This document shows positions 1 to 11,890 of a DNA stretch of 64,000 nt, in pieces. The notes under the pieces were generated by a model, which was not told the DNA's origin, did not search any database, and saw nothing but the letters and a program-made list of their open reading frames with translations. The DNA is taken from NCBI GenBank assembly GCA_016785225.1, contig JAFBJZ010000615.1, positions 142,485 to 206,484 of the forward strand. Reading direction: 5' to 3'. A program made the translations under genes and the position numbers. Source of the stretch: Psettodes erumei. Its lineage: Eukaryota > Chordata > Actinopteri > Pleuronectiformes > Psettodidae. Numbering within the stretch: the first letter of the stretch is position 1; each line of letters opens with the position of its first letter.

Positions 1-247
1 ACCTTGTTTACTTTGAGAGATTATTATACAGCCAAGGCCCTTCGTGGTTTTTAAATACAACAGGCTGTCGGTCTGTGGCATACTTATCTGGTCAGTGAAG
101 CTTTTATTTCAGGAAGGATGGTGACAATCTGGAGTCATAAATTGATTTATGATTTTTAGTATCTTGAACCACCGCTTTCCTCTTCCTGTACGCGCCGAAT
201 GAACACTGCACTGCTTCTTTTTCTGCCACGCCGCGCGACCCCGTCAG

Positions 248-3200
248 CTGCGTTACCAGAGCAGGTCGGCGACGGGGTGGAGGTGGCCGAGGAGGAGCTC
301 AAGGCTCTGCTGTACGAGCCTCAGGAAGGAGAGTGGGGGGCTCACACGCGGGACGAGGACTGCGAGAGAGTCATCCACGGCATCGATCAGCTTCTTACAC
401 TGGGTAGGTCACCAAAGGGCGGACAAGCCGTTCGGGTGTTAACGGGACCTCGCGCGTCTTTGACCTCAACCCTGTCTGCGCGCAGATGTGGCCAAGGCGT
501 TCGCGTCGCCGGTGAATCTGCGGGACTACCCTCTGTACTGCACTGTGGTGGCTTACCCCACCGACCTCAGCACCATCCGCAAGCGACTGGAGAACCGCTT
601 CTACAGGTGGAGCCGCGCACGCGAACCCACCCGCCGCGCCTTTCCCCCCCCCCGTGAGTTCCGACGTCCGAGTTTCACGTGCCGATGTCCTCCTCCTCTG
701 CTGCAGGCGGATCTCTGCGTTAATGTGGGAGGTGCGCTACATCGAACACAATGCCCGCACTTTCAACGAGCCCCAGAGCCCCATTGTGGGAGCTGCCAAG
801 GTGGTGACTGACGTCCTCCTGCACTACATCGGGTAAGACTCGCTGGCGAGCTGGCTAGCAAAGCGGATGACTTGGAAAAGTAAAGGATGTGGCTCTTAAT
901 TCAGAAAGCACCAGTGTCCAGACGTGGGACCTTCTGGAAGGATTCTACACCGCTGTCGGATAAAATTTCACATTTTCAATCATATCTCCATAAATTCATG
1001 AATGAGATCTGCCCTCTCAAAGTGCTTCCTGGTGTTATTTCCGTCATAGCCGCCTCCTTGATACTTTAAGTACCCTAAGTCGTGCTTTTGGAATAGCAGT
1101 GACGAGTACTCACACGTGTCCGATTCGTTGGCCCCCGTCTCTTTCAGGGACCAGAGCTGCACGGACATCTTGGATCTGTATCACAAACTGAGGTGCGAGG
1201 TCAGCAGTGGAGGAGAAGCTGAGGTGAGAGAGCTGATTTGTACGGCGCACGCACATATGTTCCTTTGCTCCGTTTCCGGTGCCGTGAATAATCACCGGGG
1301 CTTTTATTTGTGCTCCTCCGCAGGTCGAGTTGGACGTCGACTCTGACACCCCAGGGACGTCGACGGGACATCGTGTAAGAAGGACCAGAGTCCAGTGCGC
1401 CGCAAAAATCCACCTACCGACCTTAAAATCTGCGGCCGTAGCTCCGGCCTTCGTTTATTCCATTTCCTCTCTCTCCCAGGGAGCAAACCTGAACTCGAAG
1501 CAGCGTGGCGTGGCTTTGGACGTGAAAGTGTGGCGGGGTCAATGCCGGGAGCTGCTGCGTCGCATGATCGCCTCGGCAGATTCAGAACCATTCAGACAGC
1601 CCGTGGATCTCTTCGAGTATCCGGTAAAAAAAAAAAAAAAAAAACCCTCGCTTGCGGTCGGTCCACTGATGCCTTGAAACATTCAAATGTGGAATGAAGA
1701 CACAAATTTTAAAAAACTGTACGTGAATGTCATTTTTGTTCAGGACTATCGGGACATTATCGACACCCCCATGGATCTGGGCACAGTGTCGGAGACGCTG
1801 GTCGCAGGGAATTACGAAAACCCAATCGAGTTCGCCAAAGACGTCCGCCTTATTTTCAGCAACTCTAAAGCGTACACGCCCAACAAGAAATCCCAGGTGA
1901 AGCGGCGTTCATATGATTCAAAACGTGCTCTAGTCTAGCACCAGTCAAGTGCTTTTATCACAACTTTCCCTTTTTTTTTTTGCCCAGATCTACACGATGA
2001 CCCTCAGCCTGTCGGCCTTCTTTGAAAAACACATCATCTCCATCATATCCGACTTCAAGTCGGCCCTTCAGAATGAGCGGCGGACTCGTCAGAGGCTCAG
2101 TTACAGGAACAGAATGCAGAACGGAGGCAGCTCCCCTCCTGTTAGTCCATCCCCCAGGTACCGTTCACAAAACGCCAAGACCCGTCAGAATATTAAAGAA
2201 ACCGGTCGTGTTATGAAGGTAGTTGTTCTGAAATGTTGCCTCTCTCGTCTGTTTTTCGTCTGTCCAGCCCAAAAGGGAAGCACAAGTCAGGGAAGGTGTC
2301 GAAGCCCAAAAAATCCCAGACCTCAACGAAGAATCGTTCTCAGAGACCATATCAGGGTATGATTGAACTGCTGTGTCTCACTGTGACGTGCGGGCGCTTA
2401 TCTTGCTGTACGCTGTCGCTGGTAACAGAGTCGGGGAAGGCAAAATAATCATTACTCTTCCCCAGCTGTGATGGCGTTAATTTAATCATTACACAAAGAG
2501 AGGAGTAATGTCATCAGTCTTCGTAGCAGGCCTGACATGCCTTTTGGTGTCAGAAGGTGTGTAACAGACAGCGGCATTTTGTCTGAAACGTCTGATTCTC
2601 TCTGCGTTCCTGCCCGTTTTGTCCCCCCCTCAGGGTGATGAACTGTAATCTCTCTCTTTGTTAATCAACGCGTCGGGTCTCCTCTGAGCGATAATCAGCA
2701 CTGTATTGTTGCTTCAGCTCAACAAAGCAGCAGTGTAGCAAAGGAAGAGGACGTCGAGCCCTCTTCCCCGAGTTCAGGGACGAGCAGCGAGAGCAGAAGC
2801 CAGGGGCCGCACCGGGTGACCCGCAGCCGGACGACGCCAGTGAAGAAGTCAGGTATCTCGAGAAACGCATTCTAACTCGAGCGTATCAGCGTCTTTTTTT
2901 TGACGGGACAGTAGCGGTTACGGTGCAGAAGTGAACCGCCGTCTTCTTGTGTCGCTTCAGGGCGCCAGAGAAATTTGCATCTGAGCAACGGCGGCAGGCA
3001 GCGCCCCGGGCCTCTGCAGTCCGACAACGACGAGGAGGAGTCCGGGTCCAACAGCTCCTCGTCAGATTCGTCCTCTTCCTCCTCGTCGTCGTCCTCTTCT
3101 TCGTCCTCGTCGTCGGACACCGAGAACAGCTCCGACTCTGAGGGGGAGAAGTACGTGGAAGGGGGCGACCACGACTACAGCAAAGCCCCCTGCCTGTCAG

Positions 3201-3857
3201 TGCGCCTGCCGGTTAAAGGTAAGGCGGCGGCCTCAGGGAAAAGGAGACACAAAGGAGGAGAGGACATGGCACAAAGACCTAAAAGAGCACGAGTGCAGTT
3301 GCCGGTGGAGGAGGAAGGAGGAGGAGGAGGAGGAGGAGGAGGAGGATGATGAAGAGGAGGAAGAAGATGAGGATGAGGAGGAGGAGGAGGAGGAAGAGGA
3401 GGAGGAGGAGCAGCAGCAGCAGCAGCAGCAGCAACAGCAACAGGTTGTTGTAAAACATGAAGAAGACGAGGGAGGAGAGGAGGAAGAGGAGGAGGAGGAG
3501 GAGGAGGAGCCCGAAGAGGAGGAGGAACCTGAGGAGGAGGAGGAGGAGGAGGAGGAGGAGGAGGAGGAAGAAGAAGAGGAGGACGAGGACAACTCCGACG
3601 AGGTGCAGAGTGGGGCTGCGGCGGCGGCGACAGCGGTGGCAGCAGCAGCTCGCTCTCCGAGAGGCAGCCAGTGCAAGACTCGGGGGGTCAGCACCCGCAA
3701 CCAGGGCCGCAGGACAGTTCTGTACAGGGACGACTCAGAGGATGATGGCCATGGGTCGAAGGACGACCCCCTCAACCTGGGCATGTCCCGCTCAGGACGG
3801 GTACGCCGCATGACTGAGAAAGCCCGTGTCAGCCACCTCATGGGCTGGAGCCACTGA
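248..3857 (+). CDS. brwd3: brwd3, bromodomain and WD-repeat protein 3, C-terminal part (5' part lies outside the window)
   Basis: This is a chromatin reader and DDB1/CUL4 substrate-receptor-type protein. I place exons at 248-403, 486-606, 707-832, 1148-1223, 1324-1374, 1480-1623, 1744-1896, 1988-2157, 2268-2356, 2718-2852 and 2961-3857. All have GT-AG borders and matching phases. The first bromodomain is in exons 1-4 (YPTDLSTIRKRLENRFYRR, NARTFNEP). The second is in exons 6-8 (EPFRQPVDLFEYPDYRDII, then IFSNSKAYTPNKKS). In the second, Thr occupies the usual acetyl-lysine Asn position, as in PHIP. The Ser-rich, EGEKYVEGGDHDYSK and C-terminal SRSGRVRRMTEKARVSHLMG segments fit BRWD3 better than PHIP or BRWD1. 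The last exon needs a frame change near 3317 inside a GGA tract; see findings. The WD repeats are upstream of the window. Confidence 0.93.
3307..3595 (+). repeat. GGA/GAG purine tract in the last brwd3 exon (poly-Glu with a poly-Gln patch)
   Basis: This is nearly pure G/A on the + strand, interrupted by a CAG/CAA block at about 3412-3443. In the frame of the C-terminus it encodes long Glu runs, about ten Gln, then more Glu with a few Pro and Asp. In the frame of the upstream exon it reads poly-Gly and stops at 3347-3349. The long antisense poly-Ser reading over this region is a shadow of the repeat. Confidence 0.9.
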
Positions 3858-6360
3858 CACGTCGCCCCTTTTCAAACCTCAACGCAAATTATGAGTAATA
3901 CTTCAGGGATTTTTTTTTTTCTTTCTTTCTTTTTTCTTTTTGTACAAGCGTGTATATATTACATACATATATATACAGTATATATATATATGATTTCTTT
4001 TTACCTGAGACTGCATATGACTCTGATAACTGGTGCTCGTGACATGTTGCCAAGGAGTTTCCATCCCTGGCGAACGGAGCGACTATTCAACGCAGACCCT
4101 CTCCAACTGGACTAACTCACCTCGGCCTTACCGCTCGCAGGAGGAGCCATTCGGACGCGGCCGCTGCACTCCTCCTCCCCGTCCTGCGCGAACCCACGTC
4201 CGGTAACCCCAGCACTGTACCGACTCCTCTCCATCCCTCCCGCGACTCCTCTTACTCCCGGTCACCAAAGAAGGATGCGGAGATGCCAAAAACAACAACA
4301 ACAAAAAAAAAACGGTGCTCATGTTTTAGTTCTTTGTCTTTTGGACGAGGCTGGTGGTCGCTAGTGCACTCAGGACCACAGCGGGGGGCGTGCAGTATCA
4401 CTCAGTGTCACCGATGTCAAGGTTTTTCGGTACTTAGGTCTTTCTTCGCAAAAACCACAAGCCTTAGTTTCCAGAGCTCACATCATTTAGGTTTCGTTCT
4501 ATCTGTTGCTGGAGGCGAGCCCAGGGCAGTTTGGGGACTAGCAATACTGGGGAATCGGTGACTTTGTCAATAGAATACAGAACCATAGTAATACCCCTCC
4601 AACACGTCCTCAGCCTGTGAATGTTTAATGTTCCCCGCCTCCTTTTACTGGTCTCGACTGCTTTTTGGCTCTTTGATTTAGTTATTTAGTTAGAATCGGG
4701 TGATTTTTTTTTTTTTCCTTGGGTTAAAAAAAAAAAAGCCACAGCATCCAGTTTGTATTTGTACCGTTGTGCTCCCCAATGGATCGGAAAACCACACCCG
4801 CTCATGGTTGCTTCCATGACACCGTGTCCACCCAGCATGTGCAAAAACAAAAAGGGTCCCTGGCCAACTCACTTCCACAGAAATATTTATTTTCCATTTG
4901 TATTATACTTGGGTTACTTTAGGTATTTCATACATGAATCGTGGTAAGGAAAAAGATATTTGCACATTTATATACTCCTCGTGGCAGCTGAGTAATTAAG
5001 ATATTAGAGAAAGAGAAATGAGACTAAACCTCATGATTATCGTGTAAAAAAAATGCTTTGAACTGTGCCAGAACACACTCAATTCAGTCTTGTTTTCTTT
5101 TTAAGTTTGAACAAATGAACAGGACAGATCTTCTATCAACCTGTGTGTGCTGTAGCTGAAGGTCTCAACTGATTTGCATTCTTGTTTTTTTTCTTTTTTT
5201 CTTTTTTTTCGGTGGGGAGGGGGGGGCGACAAAACAAGGGTTACAACCACAACTCAGCCCCATCTTAGGGTGTTGTGCCATTTCATTCTCCCCTCGTTTC
5301 CGACCGCCTGCGGGCTGCTGGGTTCGTAGCTTTGGGCGGATCATCCTGTGAAACGACACAGTCAGGTGTCCTCGCTGGGCGTCGGGATCGCCGCGTCCAG
5401 TTTTCCCGTCGCGATCAATACATGTTTCATGAATTCTCCCGGTGGAGTTGCATCAAGACGGATGCATCCCGTTCAGCAGCGCCGGCGGTGTTTATGTTAA
5501 ACCGGCACGTCAAACCCGAAAAAGCTGACATCTCATTCCACACGAGTTCGGTTAGTGTCAGGTGCTCAGCGATACAACACACAAATCACCACCTAGGGTG
5601 CTACAAGTGGCAGCATTAACTGGCATCTTAAAATTATTCTGGTTGAGCGTGAGAAGACTATGATTCACATTTTGGGATCCTATTTTCATAGTAGATGGCT
5701 CTTAGTCTTGCCTCGAAGCAGCAGAGTAGTTGATGACAAATACAACAGTAGCGTTCTACTGTAGGTGGAAAAAAAAGCTTATGTGACTGTCTTTTATACA
5801 CAATGTTTTGATTGTATGTTTTTTTTAATAAAAAAAAAAAAAATTCTCTTCAAAAGTTTTTGTTTCGACGACAGTTATTGTTATTATTATGTATTTTATT
5901 TTAAAAGGTTTTCCACGAAAGAAAAGATGCAGGAGGTTCAGAATACTGGGAGCGCACCGGCCGTGACAGACAGTTGTAAGCCTGACTGTACCGTTTGCAA
6001 CTGCGGTAACGCACTGCAAGCTGTGGTGAGTCAGACAGGGAACAAACAAGGTTGAGCCGTGACGCACACCATCCCCCGCCACACCTAGAAACTGCAGAGA
6101 TGCTGGAGCATCATGGGAATTAAAATGGGTTAATGCATAAAGATGGGGAAATGGCAGTTTAAAGGATGCCGCGGGGGCAAAGTGAAGTCTGGTACATGTG
6201 TGCATACTGATATTTAGGAGAGCAGATGGCAGGTCCCTTTTCAGTTTCCACGATCTCGGTGTAAAAGGATAAAGTGTCAGTGCTGAGGAGGAACAGCAGA
6301 TTTTACAATGATCTTTGTCATTTACTGTAACCCTCTCAGTTATTTAAAAGTATAAATAAA
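3858..6360 (+). other. brwd3 3' untranslated region with candidate poly(A) signals
   Basis: After the stop at 3855-3857 there is no further coding potential. The stretch is AT-rich with T and A homopolymers. Candidate AATAAA signals lie at 5827-5832, 6355-6360 and 6697-6702. The end of the transcript cannot be fixed from sequence alone. The gene converges tail-to-tail with tent5d. Confidence 0.5.
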
Positions 6361-9300
6361 ATATCAATATTCAGTTTCAACCGCACTCTGTTGGCTGAAA
6401 ACAGCAGGTTCTCAAACCTAAATGCTGAAACAGTGGCTTAACTATGTGATATGTTTAAAGATATTAACATGAAATCTGAAAGAAAGACTGCAAAGGCACC
6501 TGTAAAAAAAAAAAAAGCTTTGTTTACTTTGCACGTCAGTGGTATTGCCGTAGCAAGAAACCATCATTTAATTTCGTAAAGCCTGAAGTTGTTAAAAGTA
6601 ACACTGGAGATGATTATCTTCCATTATCCACCATGATTTAATCGGAGATGTGTGCAAAGACCGTCGCACAAATGTCTGGCCTTGCAGCTTAATGAAAATA
6701 AACTGGCAACAGCGTTAACCCAGACCAGGAAGAGAGGACTCCAGACAAAGTGCAGTTGTGTTATATTTATTATCACAATAACACAGCCATCTGAGTAATT
6801 AGATATCATAACAGGAATAATTGACATTCTCGACTGGTGAAACAGTTCCTCAACGATACACAACACGCTCAAAGTCTCAAGATAAATACACCACTTTACA
6901 GCTACACAGGGCACTACTGCGCACAGCGTTCAAGATGTCTTCAATATTTACTATAGTTGGAGATTAACGAGCATGTCTCAAACACCTTATTTACTCAACA
7001 ACAGCTATGTGCATTTATTTGTGCTCCAGTCTCAGATTCAGCGAGAACAGCCCACATATCCAAACCTGTGCCAAAGTTGTCTCTTTTTTTTTTTTTCTTA
7101 AATACTGAGTACGTGAACTGTAGCTATGCGTACATGACAAACAAACGTACAGGGACAGAGTGCAATAACTGCTGGGTGCATTGTAGACTGCTTCAATAAG
7201 AAGAAATGTGCAGTGACGTTTTTTGCACACGATGGCAGGCAAAGTCCCGACAGAACTGACATTCACTACGTCCACCACAACAAACGACTGTCACCATGTA
7301 ATACACACACAGAAAGTCTATTCAGCCCGTTGAGGAGGTAAATGGACGCTTTTGGGGGAGGGGGGGGGCAGAATTCAACATGCGTTCAGCCTTTTCAGCT
7401 GTTCACTCCAGAATTGTGAATGCAATTTATTCAGACTGAAAGACAAACAGCAGAGGATTTCTTCACAACACCATCAGGAGTCAAGTCCTCGTGATGTTTC
7501 CCTGCTGAGGAAACATCGACTAAAAAAAAAAAGTGGACATGGGTCTGAATAATGAGGCCTAAAACCTGTGTTCTATTGGATGCCCATCAGGGGGAGACTT
7601 CATTGGTTTTTAGTAAAATCTATTAGAAAATGACCCTGCTTCTCACTGGATTTATTACTCCAGTAATCACTTTCAAAATGAAGTTATGGTCTCAATCGCC
7701 GGTTTCTCCTCTTCAATACAACATTATGTTCATTTTGTAAATTATGGTCTTATTTAGAGGGAAAAAGACTGACTGGGGTGATTGACACCAGCTACTCAGT
7801 CAGGATAGAGGCCAGAGCAAAGCCTCATAGGACTTGGGTTTGTGAAAGTTAATTGTGAATTTACTAGCCAATGTGAACTTCAGATGCATCTCCCTGACAA
7901 GGCTAGCCAGCTAGCGCTAGCGCTACTTAGCGTTTGCTATTCTTTCGGTTCCCGGCCCTGCCAGACTGGCAAATTGCGTCTCTGGTAACTTGTTTTTAAA
8001 AAAAAACAAGATGGTGACAACCAAAGTGCCAAAGTCGTGGTCTCAGAGGGGCAGTTTGCAAACCAATGGCGGCAGTCACCGTGGGTTGCCGCTTGTGTGG
8101 AATATGAGAGTTTGCTGGACAGAATTCAGGGCTAATTCTGGGAAATATGGGCAGATTTCCAATTTCAGAACTTCTCAATGAGTACAGAGCAAAGGTGCGA
8201 CTAAACCCGCCCGAGAACCATAACATATGTCAGCGAGGGGGATTAGAGCAGCTCTGAGTTTGGATTAATATTCTAATGGACTGAATGAAAACCATAAAAA
8301 TCTTTTGACTAATGGTAGGGGGGGTCTGATTCTTTCTTTTTTTTATCATTCTAAATGTGTATTCTTCAGCTCTTCTTTACATTATAGCAAATACATACAT
8401 ATACATACATTACCCTTTAATGTTAAAAGAAATCATTAAAGGCCCTGAAAACAGTTTTTCTCAGTTTTCTATTAAGAGCAACAGGTTCCGACATTAGCCA
8501 ATATTCTTGGTTCTATTTCATTTTGTCCATATTAGAGATTTACATATTTCTGTTTTCGTCACTGGTTTTCTCACTATCTTAAAGTGGGCAGTGTGATTTT
8601 GGGAAAAAGGTGGTGTCATGATGGTGGTGTCACCAATCAGGATTTAGATCATTAATTAAAAATCTTAATTTATTATTAATTTTAAATCTGTTATAATTTG
8701 ACAGTGGGGTGTCGGCTTTCAGCATGTTGCAAGAAAATAAACTATAGATATGATTTTACAAACTTGAACTCTTATTGTTGCTTCTTTTGAAATAAATATT
8801 TCACATTTAAATATTTCCAGTAAGTTTTCAGGGACTTTGAATATTTTCCCATTTTACAAAGTCACACATAACGTTCAACCATCTTCATCATCCCAAAAAT
8901 CTGTGTACAGTCCCTAATGGCACTCAACGTGGGATCTCTTGTTTCTACCTTTGAAATGAGGGGTTTACATTCACAAATACAGAACTTGTTATATCACTGA
9001 AATACCATAGAGGATTTAGCTTATATCTGACATCCTATGTCTATACAGTGAACCACATGCTGAATTTTACTCTACAGAGAACGATGATTCACAAATCAGC
9101 TAAATGGGGTTTTACCTCTCAGATATAGTAAAAATTTGTAATGATGCAAACTTTATCCATACTTGTTCCCTACGGGTGTTTTCAGTGATTATGTGTTATA
9201 TTAGCTTATCTTGTGGCCACATAGAATTATCGCATTGCAACATTCTCCTCGGCAGGGGAGTGTGACCAGTGCAAAACCCAGCCACAAGAGAGTGGAAGCT

Positions 9301-9571
9301 GTGGTAAACAAAGGCCTTTGTCAATGAAATCCTCTCTCCAAGCTCTCTGAACGGTGGGCCGCGTTTCTTCCCTTTTCAAAAGTCCTCATCTTGAAAGGCT
9401 GACATGCTTTGCCTCCTTTCGTTTCTGGCCTTTTTCAGGATCTTTCATGTCATAAGCAGGAGGGATTTCAAAGCATTGAACAGCACTGTTGTTAAAACTT
9501 CCATTTGTGCCTCTGCTTGCAGAGCACCATGCTGAAAGCCTACATGCCCTCCCCTGGGCATTTCACTGTGG
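6361..9571. other. Convergent intergenic region, including the presumed tent5d 3'UTR
   Basis: No convincing gene is visible between the brwd3 and tent5d ends. It is AT-rich. On the - strand, AATAAA signals (TTTATT on +) occur for example at 8669-8674, so much of 8.7-9.57 kb is probably tent5d 3'UTR. The part around 7.9-8.25 kb, with a TAGCGCTAGCGCTA palindrome at 7912-7925, looks like degraded repeat sequence. That is a guess from composition only. Confidence 0.35.
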
Positions 9572-11890
9572 CTACACCAGGCCAGTCTGCATGTGGACAT
9601 GAAGAGGGTAGGGGTGGTAGACGAGTGGGGGCTGCGCCTGGGTGATGAAGTAGCTGCTGTAAATCGGCTCTGTCATGTACGGCGCCGGCTGATAGAAGCA
9701 GGTAACGTTGGCCGTGTTGGGGATGGCGTTCTGCTCGCCCAGCACCCTCAAGGCAAGGACTGTGATCATATTGAGTGTCTGTCTCCTCTCGTGTCCCATC
9801 AAACACACCGTGCTCTCATCTATCACGCGCCGCAGGGTCATGAGGTAGTCGTACTTGCTCGCCTCCTCGCTACCGATGAAGTGGCACTGCAGGTAGGCCT
9901 CGATCTTCCGCTGCTGCTCGCTCACGTCGGGGAAGTCGATGAAGAAGCGGGAGCACATGTAGCGCTCCAAGGACTTGATCTCCGTCTCGCTGGCTGGCCT
10001 GAAGTTACGCACCAGCAGGTCGCTGTATTTAAGCAGACCCCCACCCCGGATCTCCTCTGGGTTGTGGGTGGCGATGAGGCGGTGGCGAAGGTGGTCCATC
10101 GCCTGCTCGAAGTCTCCGTACATGCACTCTGCTTCGACGGTGATGGTGGGCTGCCCCGTCGCCCCGGCCCATGAGCTTGACCCGTAGCTGTTTGGGTCAG
10201 TGTCTGTCAGCTCAGGCTTTTGCTCATCCGCCTGAGGCTGTGTGGCTGCGTTTGCTGCACACGTGTGGCCTTGAGTCTCTGGATCAGGGGGCTTCTTCGA
10301 GTGTTTTGGCTTAACCGTTTGTTCCACAGTTTCATCTGACCCAGTCCCTTCCTGAAGCGTACTGACTGGCTTGTATGCGGGGACTGTATGAGCCTCTTTA
10401 CCCTCTAAGTTCTCTGACTTGGAGCCTGGTACATTTGAGCAATGAACTTGAGCGCTCTCCAGTACAGGAGGCTTTGGCTGAAGTGGTTTGGGTATTTCTA
10501 TGGGTGGGAACAGCTGTGTTGTTAGATCGGACAAATCAGTCAGCAGAGACCATTTTTCAGGCTTGCTGATCATCTTTCGTGACATTTTTCTTTGTAGCTT
10601 TGGTGAGGGGCAGTAGTCTGGTACAATATCCTGTGATGTGCTGCAGGTCTTTTTAGCTGGAGGTGGGAAGGAGAATTCAAGATTTGAATCTTGTAGGTCG
10701 GAGTTTTTTTCAGCGCTGCAGATTACAGAGTCTGCTTTGAACCGAGTAATTTCTTCACAGTGAACTATTTCCTTAGGAGCTGACTTTTCTACATGTGTAA
10801 TAGACACTGGCTGTGAAGATTGTGACTCACGTAGCTCTTCATTGCTCTGTAGCTTTGAACATGCGTGTGTCATCAATGGATCCCTGACTTCTGTATATAA
10901 AGTTTTAGGTGATGAAACTAAAGGATAATCGCTGTAAAACTGGCCTTTCTCTTCTCCGGTTTCTTCACAAAGCTCAAATACTATTTCCTCCTCTGAATGA
11001 TCATCCTCAATGCCATCCACTTCCTCTTCCTCCTGCTTTAATTCGCCTCTCTCAGGTTCTAACGCCTGCTGCGCCTCGTGCTTTTCGTCTATATGCTCAC
11101 TCTTTGCATGTGGAAGCTCTTTCTCAAGCACAGAATCCACTTCATCCGAACGCTGACTTTCTCCACCGGTCGCCATCGCCAAGTCTTTTTCAACATCCTC
11201 CTCAACATCTCGAGGAATAATCGATTGCTTTTGCTCTTTGTTTTCATCTGAACTGTCTCTTTTGGCCAAAGTACCAGCATTCAATGCCAACCTCCCTCCT
11301 TGTTTCCTGTCAGTCTCCCAGTAGGACTCCAACATACGATCTAATATTATCTGGAAGGAGTCCACGCTGAACTCGAACTGCCTTCGAAGGGAACTAACAA
11401 ACCTGAGCCCCACGGTTTTAGCTCTGTTGTTGGACAGCGAGATGAGGCTCCATCTGTCATGCTCATTGAACACTTTCACCATCTTTTGCACATAGGCTTC
11501 TTTCATTGTCAGGCAAGTTATCTTTCGTCTGTTAACTCCACAGGGGAGCAGGTCCCGTAGGCTGCCCAGCACCACTTCCTTAATCACCTGAAAGTCCTCC
11601 TGCCGGGGAAGCTCCACTCCGAAAATGATGTCTAAGTCTCTATAGCCCAGGCCATTATCCCTCACCAGGATATGGCTGGCAGTCGCGCCGTTGAGGCGTA
11701 TATCTTTCACCTGGATGTCTCTTTCCACCAGCCGATCCTTCACCACGCGGATGATGTCTTTTGCTCTCACCTGCAGGGTGGGAAAATTTCCTCGCCCGTG
11801 GATGGGGATTACCTCCGTCAAGACCTTGTCCAGAGCTTGGACCTGCTCGAGGGTCAAGTTGTGGAACCTCTTCTCCGTTTGATGCTCCAT
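9572..11890 (-). CDS. tent5d: tent5d (fam46d), terminal nucleotidyltransferase 5D with a long internal insert
   Basis: TENT5 proteins are non-canonical poly(A) polymerases that lengthen mRNA tails. The reading frame is 772 aa in one exon, against about 390 aa for human TENT5D (from memory). Residues 1-191 hold the N-terminal catalytic part: LEQVQALDKVLTEVIPIHGR, then LNGATASHIL and GYRDLDIIFGV with acidic pair D85/D87. Residues 584-772 hold the C-terminal part (AECMYGDFEQAMDHL, EEIRGGGLLKYSDLL, ERYMCSRFFIDFPDV, VTCFYQPAPY). The YHPYPLH tail and VTCFY ending favour the D paralogue. Residues of roughly 192-583 are an acidic, Ser/Pro/Glu-rich insert with no family counterpart I know. I start at the Met at 11890 because upstream residues look like intron and a splice acceptor lies at 11900. 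Ala69 stands where the family has Ser. Confidence 0.9.
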   Translation of the reverse strand: MEHQTEKRFHNLTLEQVQALDKVLTEVIPIHGRGNFPTLQVRAKDIIRVVKDRLVERDIQVKDIRLNGATASHILVRDNGLGYRDLDIIFGVELPRQEDFQVIKEVVLGSLRDLLPCGVNRRKITCLTMKEAYVQKMVKVFNEHDRWSLISLSNNRAKTVGLRFVSSLRRQFEFSVDSFQIILDRMLESYWETDRKQGGRLALNAGTLAKRDSSDENKEQKQSIIPRDVEEDVEKDLAMATGGESQRSDEVDSVLEKELPHAKSEHIDEKHEAQQALEPERGELKQEEEEVDGIEDDHSEEEIVFELCEETGEEKGQFYSDYPLVSSPKTLYTEVRDPLMTHACSKLQSNEELRESQSSQPVSITHVEKSAPKEIVHCEEITRFKADSVICSAEKNSDLQDSNLEFSFPPPAKKTCSTSQDIVPDYCPSPKLQRKMSRKMISKPEKWSLLTDLSDLTTQLFPPIEIPKPLQPKPPVLESAQVHCSNVPGSKSENLEGKEAHTVPAYKPVSTLQEGTGSDETVEQTVKPKHSKKPPDPETQGHTCAANAATQPQADEQKPELTDTDPNSYGSSSWAGATGQPTITVEAECMYGDFEQAMDHLRHRLIATHNPEEIRGGGLLKYSDLLVRNFRPASETEIKSLERYMCSRFFIDFPDVSEQQRKIEAYLQCHFIGSEEASKYDYLMTLRRVIDESTVCLMGHERRQTLNMITVLALRVLGEQNAIPNTANVTCFYQPAPYMTEPIYSSYFITQAQPPLVYHPYPLHVHMQTGLV

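Noticed and set aside
3233..3841. 202-aa poly-Ser frame on the - strand
   Set aside because: It is produced by the GGA/GAG repeat in the brwd3 last exon; the + strand frames carry the conserved ends.
9593..10174. 193-aa open frame on the + strand
   Set aside because: Antisense to the conserved C-terminal part of tent5d.
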